Shown here in pieces: positions 56,246 to 64,000 of a DNA stretch of 64,000 nucleotides. Source of the stretch: Arachis hypogaea (Eukaryota; Streptophyta; Magnoliopsida; Fabales; Fabaceae); contig NC_092039.1 in the NCBI RefSeq assembly GCF_003086295.3, positions 95,624,561 through 95,688,560 of the forward strand, in the 5' to 3' direction. The number at the start of each line of letters is the position of its first letter. The stretch's first letter is position 1. Below the pieces are notes generated by a model. The model saw only the letters and a program-made list of their open reading frames with translations. It did no database searches and was not told the DNA's origin. Made by a program: the position numbers and the translations under genes.

Positions 56246-57457
56246 TTACATCTCAAATGGATCTTGTGAGTCTTGATAATAATGAGCTGGGCTGGATTGG
56301 ACCTCTTCATCTTCTCCAAGAGGCACGGTCTGTATTGCTTGTAAAGAGTTTTGAATATCTTCTTCTGAAGTTGCTGCGGCTAATGCTGCCATAATTTGTC
56401 TCTTTTGTGCTAAGAATTGAGTTTCTTTCTTATACGCTATTTGTTCATTGTTGGTGCTTGAGGCTGTTATAGCCGGACGCTTTTGTGATGTTATTAACCA
56501 TTGATCAATAGCTCTTTTACTTAGCAGATTTATATCATATTTGTTCCACCACTTAATTTTTATTATTCTTACTAAATATTGTATGCTTGCACATTCCTCA
56601 TATGCTGCTGAATCATATTCCCAAGTCATAATCCAGCTTATTCCCATAGCTGCTATAAAGGAAATGAATTTGTACTCTTGTAGAAATGATGACTTGCTTT
56701 TGAAGTATTCATACGCCATGCTGGCTTCTTTCGGGAAGAAGGCTTCTATCGGTCCGAAATTCTGGAACCATGATTGGAACCATTTGAGAAATTGTAATGA
56801 TATCCCCTTCCTGAACCATATGAACCAAGAATGGGGACTTGGTGATAGGAATAAAATATGGTTCCATGCTTCTTGGTAATCATAATAGGTATAGCTTTGA
56901 GGTTCAAACTTCAAAGAGAAGTTTTTAGAATGATATGGGGGTAATTCCCATTCTTGTAGAGATAATATTTTCATGATTTTTATTTTTGAGTAAATAGGTT
57001 GTTTGGTATTGGAGTCTCTATAATGGGTTAATTCAATAGATCCAGTGTCTACTAATATGAATTCATAGAATTTCTGGGTTTTTTGTGGGTTAATAGGAAT
57101 GTAATGGAAAGTGTTTGGGAAAATAGTCTTGTATAGGGTTTTTCTGTCTTTTTTGAACCATTCTTTTTCAATGGTTAATATTTTAATAGGATTGGGCTTT
57201 TCATAATAAGGAAACTGTTCTTTCAAAGGTTGAGTGTTGTAGAGATCTGATGGTTGTAATAATGTGAATTTATTATTAGTAGTAATTGAAGGGCTCTTAG
57301 AAGGTGATGATGATGATGATGCTTTTACAACCTGTGACATTGTCATAGGTCTTAATGATAATGGTTTTGCTGGTACAGGGATAATAGGTAATTTTGTTTC
57401 TTTTACTTGGTCAAAAGGTTGACCATAATCTTCACTGGAGGCTGGTTTTTGCTCCAT
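56246..57457 (-). CDS. Pararetrovirus third ORF, unknown function (403 aa)
   Basis: This is an intact frame overlapping the end of the RT ORF by 26 bases. The N-terminus is Pro/Ser-rich (about 1-75). A globular core rich in aromatics follows (ILVDTGSIELTHYRD, FEPQSYTYYDYQEAW, HSWFIWFRKG, GISWIMTWEYDSAAYEEC), then KIKWWNKY and a Gln/Ala/Glu-rich tail. I recall similar plant genomic hypothetical proteins beside caulimovirid sequences. Its place after RT matches the transactivator or unknown ORF2/ORF4 of related genera, but no known motif is visible. Confidence 0.7.
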   Translation of the reverse strand: MEQKPASSEDYGQPFDQVKETKLPIIPVPAKPLSLRPMTMSQVVKASSSSSPSKSPSITTNNKFTLLQPSDLYNTQPLKEQFPYYEKPNPIKILTIEKEWFKKDRKTLYKTIFPNTFHYIPINPQKTQKFYEFILVDTGSIELTHYRDSNTKQPIYSKIKIMKILSLQEWELPPYHSKNFSLKFEPQSYTYYDYQEAWNHILFLSPSPHSWFIWFRKGISLQFLKWFQSWFQNFGPIEAFFPKEASMAYEYFKSKSSFLQEYKFISFIAAMGISWIMTWEYDSAAYEECASIQYLVRIIKIKWWNKYDINLLSKRAIDQWLITSQKRPAITASSTNNEQIAYKKETQFLAQKRQIMAALAAATSEEDIQNSLQAIQTVPLGEDEEVQSSPAHYYQDSQDPFEM

Positions 57458-59327
57458 CTTTTCCCTGCAAAAATTCTCTAGTAAGAAAGTCAGGGAGTGA
57501 ATTTAGTTCTCCTTTTATATGTTCAATAGTAAAATCAAAGCATGATAAAATAGCTTGCCATCTTGCAAATATTTGTTTTGAAACCAAATTTTTTACATCA
57601 TTCTCTAAAACATTTGGGGCTACTTTACAATCAGTTCTTATTAAGAAGGTTTTATTAAATAAATCTTCTTGAAATTTTGAAACACATAATACTATGGCAA
57701 GTATCTCTTTTTTAACTGTGGGGTAGTTCTTTTGGGCTTGGTTCCAAATTCCTGAATGGTATTTTACTATCTGTTCTTTTGAGCTTTTAGGAGGTATTTG
57801 TTTAAGAATTCCTCCATATCCTAATTCTGATGCATCTGTTTCTACAATTAATTTAGCCGATGGGTCTAGTATATTTATGCAAGGTATTTCTTTTACTGCA
57901 TTTTTTATTTTTATTATTATAGAAGTCATTTCTTTTGTCCATGGAGGTGGGTTTTTTCTTAACCTTTTATAAAGAGGTTCGCAAGTAACTCTTATACCAG
58001 GTAAGAATTCTGCCACATAATTTAAACATCCTAAAAATCTTTGTAATTGTTTTTTGTCAGTTATTTCATTTGGAAACTTATCTGCAAATTCAATAGCTCT
58101 TTTAATAGGTACTATGGTTCCTTGATAAATTTCATATCCTAAGAACCTTACTTTAGTTGTAAAAATTTTCATTTTCTTTTCTGATAAAACTAATCCCTGC
58201 TCTTTTATAATGTCCATAAATTTTTCTAGATGATATATGTGCTGCTTTATACCTTTTGAGTATACTAATACGTCATCAAGATATACTATAGTAAATTCTA
58301 TATGTGGGTAAAATATATTATTCATTATTTCTTGAAACTCGCTTGGAGCATTTTTTAATCCTTGAGGCATTACATTCCATTCATAATGTCCAAAAGGTAC
58401 TATAAAGGCTGTTTTATATCTATCTTCCTCTTTTACTGCAATTTGATAATATCCTGATTTTAAATCAAATTTTGAAAAGATATTTGCTTTATTTAATCTT
58501 TTAATTAAATCACTTTTATTTGGTAAAGGATACCTAATCCATTTTAATACCTTGTTTAGAGGTTTATAATTGATAACTAATCTTGGAGCACCTCTTTCTA
58601 TTTCAGATGCTTTCATCACATAGAAGCCTGTACAGCTCCACGGTGATTTTGAAGGCCTTATTAGTCCTTTATCTAGATATTCTTGTATTTCTTTTTTACA
58701 ATATTCTAGATACTCTTTGTTCATATGTATCGGTTTTGCCTTTGTTGGTATGTCTTTTTCTTTAAACCCATCTTCATATGGTAAAGATATTTCATGTAAT
58801 TTTCTATGTTGAAAGGCTGTGGGATTTAAACTACATAATTCTTTTTTAATTTTTTCTTCAATTGCTTTTATTTTACCTTGTATTTCTGGGGTTTGTAATT
58901 GTTCTTCTATTCTTTTATGTGTAATTTCTTGGTTTAAGTAGTTAATTTGTCTTGTTTTTCTTTCTATAATATTAACTTGACGCGGTAATTGTTGTAAAGT
59001 TTTCTCTAGGCTCAAACAATTAATTTGTTTTACTTCTGTTTCCATTACACTAACCTGTGTAGATAGGTGTTGTAACAGATTGAGTTCATGCTGTTTTGGT
59101 CTTGTGAAAAATTCAAAATGGACAGGATGATTAGGGATTCTTGTACAAGTTATTCCGTCTATGTCGACATTAAAGGGATATAATAATAAAGTGAAAGGAT
59201 TTTCTAATATAACTTGATGAGATATATTTCTTGCTAAAAAGAATGTAGTGGCAAAGCATACCCTATTTTTACAAATTTTTGCTTTGGATAACTTATAGTC
59301 TATAGTCATTTTGTCGTTTTCTGCCAT
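57432..59327 (-). CDS. Pararetrovirus reverse transcriptase / RNase H
   Basis: The frame has 631 codons and is intact. Its ATG overlaps the stop of the preceding ORF (TAATG). Residues 1-60 look like the remainder of a protease-like fold. RT occupies about 230-420, with PRLVINYKPLNK, FSKFDLKSGYYQIAV, PQGLKNAPSEFQ and the catalytic VYLDDVLVYS near residue 350. RNase H begins near 495 (LIVETDASELGYGG), with the later IRTDCK and a C-terminal LPDFLTRE. It copies the pregenomic RNA into DNA. No integrase follows, which separates it from gypsy elements. The frame is open throughout, notable for an endogenous copy. Confidence 0.9.
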   Translation of the reverse strand: MAENDKMTIDYKLSKAKICKNRVCFATTFFLARNISHQVILENPFTLLLYPFNVDIDGITCTRIPNHPVHFEFFTRPKQHELNLLQHLSTQVSVMETEVKQINCLSLEKTLQQLPRQVNIIERKTRQINYLNQEITHKRIEEQLQTPEIQGKIKAIEEKIKKELCSLNPTAFQHRKLHEISLPYEDGFKEKDIPTKAKPIHMNKEYLEYCKKEIQEYLDKGLIRPSKSPWSCTGFYVMKASEIERGAPRLVINYKPLNKVLKWIRYPLPNKSDLIKRLNKANIFSKFDLKSGYYQIAVKEEDRYKTAFIVPFGHYEWNVMPQGLKNAPSEFQEIMNNIFYPHIEFTIVYLDDVLVYSKGIKQHIYHLEKFMDIIKEQGLVLSEKKMKIFTTKVRFLGYEIYQGTIVPIKRAIEFADKFPNEITDKKQLQRFLGCLNYVAEFLPGIRVTCEPLYKRLRKNPPPWTKEMTSIIIKIKNAVKEIPCINILDPSAKLIVETDASELGYGGILKQIPPKSSKEQIVKYHSGIWNQAQKNYPTVKKEILAIVLCVSKFQEDLFNKTFLIRTDCKVAPNVLENDVKNLVSKQIFARWQAILSCFDFTIEHIKGELNSLPDFLTREFLQGKDGAKTSLQ

Positions 59328-62300
59328 TAAAACTCTTTCTCATAATATTTTGTGGGTATTAATCCTTCTTGTATACAATTAACATCAGCTCCTGAATCTA
59401 CCATAGCTATTAAATCAATTTTTTCTTCTCCTACTATTAAAGTTATCGTAGTAAACCATTTTTGACTTACTAATAATGTTAATATATTTATATAGTTTTC
59501 TGTACCTAGGTTAATATAATTCTCAGGGATTGTTATATTACTAGTCCCTTCATTATTTTGCAAAGATTGTTCTTGGATTTTTATTATGTTTTCTCCTTCT
59601 ATTTTTAGTAATCTGTAGTCCATATTAATGTTTTGTTGTTTTAATTCTGAAACTTCTCTTTTTAACTTTTTTATCTCTTCTTTAAGAGAATTAAGGGAAA
59701 CTTCTTCTTGTGGATTTTTAAAACGATTATAAATTTCTTTTATTTCTATTGGTCTTATTTCTTGCTTACTTTCTTCTTCTTTTTTAACTAATTCAGCTAA
59801 TTGTCTTATAAATTCATCCCTTAATGGTGTATCTTCTAACTTGTCAATTATTTTGACTAGTGTAGAAGTTTGTTCTTTAGTTAAAACATTTACAGTTTTT
59901 TCGCAGTTTCTACAGTTACATAATCCTATTCCTAAACAATTATTATTATCCTGTTCCTCTTTTCCGCTATTTCCTCCTGAGCTCTCTTCTTCTGACATAA
60001 AGTCTAATTGTTGTATAAAATAGTCTTCAGTTTCAGAAGAATCTTCATAACTTGATTCTTCTTCTGATTCTGAATTGATTAGTATGGCTGTTAAAGCGTG
60101 TTTAATTTCTTTATTTTCTATTTTATTTATTTTTTGTTCTGTCGTACATTTATTAGCATAGTGTCCTTGTTTTTTACATTTCCAACATATTACTGGTTTT
60201 TTCTTATTAGAAAATTTAGGTTTTCCTTTAGGGGTTTTATGGAATTTTTTATGATATTTCTGTTCATAATAAAGGGGTTTGTCTATATTATATTTAGGTT
60301 TTTTATAAAATTTTCTCTTTTTAACTTTATGCTGTCCACTAGGTGCTTTTTCAGGAGTTATTCCATATTGATAACAAAAAGTGCCAAGCTCTCTTTTACC
60401 CGTGATACTTTTTTGTTTTATTTTCTGTTGTATCTTGGTATCTGTGCATACTTCTATACCTGTTTGTACTATTATATTATGCAATTGTCCAAAAGTTAAT
60501 GAGTTATAAGGAATCTGGGTCCCAAATTGTGTTTGTAGTTTTTGTAATACTTTTTCAGAGAATAATTTTGGTAAGGCTGCTACGAATCTTTCTTTCCAGA
60601 AAGGCGCATGTGCATCATCTCTTATCATGACTTTTGACATAAAAACATCTTTATACCATCTATAATCAGACATGGTTGGACATCTTAAATTCATTAATTG
60701 AGTATGTATCCTATCTTTAAAAATACTGGGATCTCCTACAAAATTTTTAATAATAGTGTATATTAATGTGGATGTAGCGTCTGGTGATTGATCTTCTTGT
60801 TTAATACTATTAATAATTAATTCTTTTTCTTGGACGCTGAGAAAATTATCCCACCAACCTTTTAATTGTCCTGTAAATCCTTGGGTTATCATGATTGCTG
60901 CTTCTCTATCAGAAGCTTTTCTCATCTTATAGGCAGTTGCAGCCATAGTCATATTACACATTTGATCTAAAATGGCTTGTTCACTTAATCCATCTATATT
61001 CCATTCTACTAAGTCTGATCCTGAAAAACTATTTTGTACTAATTGTGTTCGCTCTTCTAGGCCTACATCTACTGGTGATGGTCTAGGATAATAATTTCTG
61101 GTTTTAGGATAATCTCTTTTATAGGATATTTTATTTAATTCTAATTCTTCTTCCTTTTGCAATGTATTAATTGTTAATTTTCCTAGACTAATACTTCTAA
61201 GTTTTTCTTTTAGTTCTTCAACTTCTGTTTCTACTTTAGATTTTAAGCTAATATTATCTAAACTTTGTAATTTATATATGGGTTTTTCTATGGGTTTTTC
61301 TACCTTAATAACTTTTTCCATATTTTCCATTCTTCCTAATTGATTTTTCATTATATCTAACATGGTGTTAGTAAAGTTTAATTGTTGATGTAATTTCTTA
61401 ATATCTCTTTTCTCTATGTTTCCTTCTGTATTACTATCTTTATAAGGTGTTGCTTCAACTTCTAGGTCTTTTCCTATTGGTATTTTGATAGTTTCTTTAG
61501 GAGGGTATTCAGATTCTATTACTGATCCTGAGCTTGTTTTCCAAACAACAGTTGGTTTTGTTAAAGGACATAATTTCTTTTCGGGTTTGGAGTAATAATT
61601 TACGTACCAATCAAAGAAGAACAAGCTAATCCTATTTTCTTTCATAAAATCATAGAATAGTTCTCTTATTCTAATAACCTCTTTTTCTGAATGGTTGGTA
61701 AAATACCAATCTCTTAATGATTTATTGTAATCAGCATTAAAATCTTGTCTAATCCATTCTTTATCAATCTCAAATGGTTCTTCCTTTATAATTACGGACA
61801 TAATTTGTGATTCTCTTGGATCAAATTCTGAAGGGGATTTATATACAGCAGTGGCTATATGTGGCCTTCTGTTGTCAATTCCTACAATATCATCGATATT
61901 TCCTATGGACGAATTATCGATAGAATTTCTATGGCTAATAGTTTCAACATTATCAGGAACTCTTAATGATTGGGATCTATTCATCCTGATTCTAATATCA
62001 GGTCCTTCTCTTATGATTTCTCTTATCCTAGTATTTTGTATTTGTGGTTCTTCAATACCATCAGGTATTATCCATTCTTCAGGCATACGACTCTTTAATT
62101 CTTCATGTCTTAATCTTCTAGGTGTTTGTATATTAGATCTTTTTAGGTTTGCATGCATAATTATTGTTTCTTCTTTTGATGATTGTCTTAATGCTCTAAA
62201 GTCATAATCAACTTTAGTAATTTTATAATATATCCTATAGATTATTTCAAATGGATCATATTTTTCATTTATAATGGTCTCATCAGATGTCACTTGCAAT

Positions 62301-62457
62301 TTTAAAGCTTGCCAGGTGTATTCATTTTTTAGATTCATAGCATAATTTGGGTAACAATTAAAAAACACTGGTCCATCATGACAGTTACTTTCTAATATTC
62401 CTATTAATGAATCACTAAAATTTTTTAACCTGGTATCTCTTAAGGTTAATAATATAG
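59327..62457 (-). pseudogene. Pararetrovirus movement-coat-protease ORF, N-terminus missing
   Basis: The open frame runs about 1043 codons from the LTR G junction (an ATG at 62479 inside the LTR is fortuitous). The first part holds the end of a 30K-type movement protein (DGPVFFNCYPNYA, YRIYYKI). The coat region runs to about residue 800 with a basic stretch, the CCHC knuckle CWKCKKQGHYANKC near residue 765 and a Glu/Ser-rich acidic segment. A coiled coil (EEIKKLKREVSELKQQ) follows, then the protease active site AMVDSGADVNCI about 22 residues before the stop. The next ORF overlaps the stop. The movement-protein start is absent, so it is truncated. Confidence 0.85.
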
Positions 62458-64000
62458 TGGTGGACGAAATTGTGATCATGCGTTCTTTGGATTTTGAATG
62501 AAAGCTTTATTATGGCACTGATTGAATTCACAACTCCGTTCAACTAACCAGCAAGTGTACTGGGTCGTCCAAGTAATAAACCTTACGTGAGTAAGGGTCG
62601 AATCCACAGAGATTGTTGGTATGAAGCAAGCTATGGTCACCTTGCAAATCTCAGTTAGGCAGATTTAAAATAGTTTTATGGGTTTTCGAAAATAGAAATA
62701 ATGAAAGGGATAAAGATACTTATGCAGATTCATTGGTGGGAATTTCAGATAAGCGGATGGAGATGCTGCAGAGCTCTCGGACGCCTGCTCTCCTATTCCT
62801 CCTACTCAATCCTTCTTACTCCTTTCCATGGCAAGCTTTGTATAGGGGTTCACCATCAACTGTGGTTACTTTCATTCCTCACGGGGAAATAACCTGTGCG
62901 GCTGTCACTCGCACAGCTAACCAGTCTGGAGGCATCACCCATGGCTGATGGCTACATCCCATCCTCGCAGTGAAAACTATGCTAACGCACTCTGTCACAG
63001 TACGGCTAATCACCGGTTGGTTCCCGCTCCTACTGGAATAGAATCCCTCTTTTGCGTCTGTCACTAACGCCCAGCAGGTTAAAGTTTGAAGCACGTCACG
63101 GTCATTCATTACCAGAATCCTACTCGGAACACCACAGACAAGGTTGGACTTTCCGGATTCCCAGGATCCTACTCGGAATACCACAGACAAGGTGAGACTT
63201 TCCGGACCCTCATAAATGCCGCCATCTATCTAGCTTATACCACGAAGATTCTGTTGGGGAATCTAAGAGATACGCATTCAAGCTCTGTTGCATGTAGAAC
63301 GGAAGTGGTTGTCAATCACGCGCGTTCATAAGTGAGAATGATAATGAGGGTAATCTGACTCATAACATTCATCATGTTCTTGGGTACGAATGAATATCTT
63401 GGAATAAGAATAAGAGAGATTTGAATAAAAGATAATAGAATTTCATTAATACTTGAGGTACAGCAGAGCTCCACACCCTTAATCTATGGTGTGCAGAAAC
63501 TCCACCGTTGAAAATACATAAGCAAAGAGTTCAGGCATGGCCGAATGGCCAGCCCTCTCTAACGTGATCAATGATCCCCTAAGATGAAAAATAAAACAAA
63601 ACTGAGATCAAAGATGTCTAATACAATAGATAAATGTCCTATATATACTAGACTAGCTACTAGGGTTTACATGAGTAAGTATTTGATGCATAAATCCATT
63701 TCCGGGGCCCACTTGGTGTATGCTTGGGCTGAGCTTGATCATTCCACGAGCTAAGGCATTTCTTGGCGTCAAACTCCAGGTTATGACGTGTTTTGGGCGT
63801 TCAACTCCGGATCATGATGTTTTTCTGGCGTTTAACTCCAGACAGCAGCATGTACTTGGCGTTCAACGCCAAGTTACGTCGTCATTCCTCGAATAAAGTA
63901 TGGACTATTATATATTGCTGGAAAGCCCTGGATGTCTACTTTCCAACGCCGTTGAGAGCGCGCCAATTGGAGTTCTGTAGCTCCAGAAAATCCATTCCGA
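62458..64000 (-). repeat. LTR G, partial, running off the window
   Basis: It starts TGGTGGACGAAATTG, one base different from the TGGTGCACGAAATT start of C and F, directly after viral sequence. The text follows the C-type LTR (CAACTAACCAGCAAGTG, GGGTCGTCCAAGTAATA). Palindromes at 63775, 63796, 63827 and 63858 have two 31-bp steps. By comparison with C, about 240 bases of the LTR remain beyond 64000. The candidate duplication on this side is TATAG (62453-62457). Confidence 0.85.

Larger units (their letters stand above)
55490..62457 (-). mobile_element. Endogenous caulimovirid (pararetrovirus) copy, partial
   Basis: On the minus strand, in order: movement-protein C-terminal part, coat-protein region with CCHC knuckle, protease, reverse transcriptase and RNase H, an unknown 403-residue ORF, a promoter-like region, and a small coiled-coil ORF. 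The promoter lies inside the copy, so the circular viral genome was opened elsewhere on integration or recombined. The MP end is cut by LTR G and the other end joins element F. MP-coat-protease-RT order fits the Petuvirus/Florendovirus/Tungrovirus side of the family; genus not assigned. It has no integrase, as expected. The copy is incomplete and cannot be a whole virus. Confidence 0.88.

Noticed and set aside
55490..62457. A complete, potentially active virus
   Set aside because: The movement-protein start is missing and both ends are replaced by LTR elements; only a partial endogenous copy is visible.
1..64000. tRNA or rRNA genes
   Set aside because: The only tRNA-like strings are the tRNA-Asp complementary primer sites of the retrotransposons; no cloverleaf gene was found by eye.

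Overview
This is plant nuclear DNA made almost entirely of nested transposable elements, with one old pararetrovirus copy and no intact host gene. It is AT-rich with introns and long LTRs. The recurring GGCGTTTAACGCC palindromes inside the LTR elements make me think of Arachis (peanut). That identification is from recollection and was not checked.

The outer layer is an old CACTA (En/Spm) transposon whose TNP2 transposase gene reads on the minus strand. It survives in three separated pieces: 49441 to 46321, 23939 to 23604, and 1623 to about 1441. Element A (1624-23603, plus strand, 5-bp duplication CTACC) is an LTR retrotransposon with gag-protease and a second ORF but no reverse transcriptase or integrase. 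Element C (8537-20139, minus strand, duplication ATGAC) sits inside A's second ORF. It is a nearly complete autonomous Ty3/gypsy (Athila-like) element whose single gag-pol frame is broken only by two TAG codons. A and C share LTR sequence and a second-ORF family, so they look like a non-autonomous/autonomous pair, perhaps the Feral/FIDEL type described in peanut.

Element B (23940-46320, plus strand, duplication AGTAA) is older and also lacks pol. It carries three later insertions: a Pack-CACTA element in its 5' LTR (24291-28117, TTT) that contains two exons of a ribonucleotide reductase large-subunit gene; a decayed PIF/Harbinger element (33012-40397, TTA) with transposase and Myb/SANT-like genes; and a non-autonomous hAT element (42169-44514, GCGCTTAG) filled by a 1.9-kb pyrimidine-then-purine tract. 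Rightwards, 46321-53312 holds the main TNP2 piece, AT-rich DNA and an LRR gene fragment. LTR element F starts at 53313 on the minus strand. It is joined at about 55490 to an endogenous caulimovirid copy (to 62457), whose movement-protein end is cut by LTR G (62458 to the window edge).

The most unusual structure is a set of palindrome arrays, core GGCGTTYRACGCC, spaced at 31 or 32 bp, about three DNA helical turns. They occur in leaders, beside the second ORF, in LTRs, and inside the gag-pol coding frame of C, where the spacing alternates 32/31 so that two units make 21 codons. The arrays sit next to a conserved second ORF even in elements that have lost pol. I infer that they may be binding sites for a protein used by this retrotransposon group.
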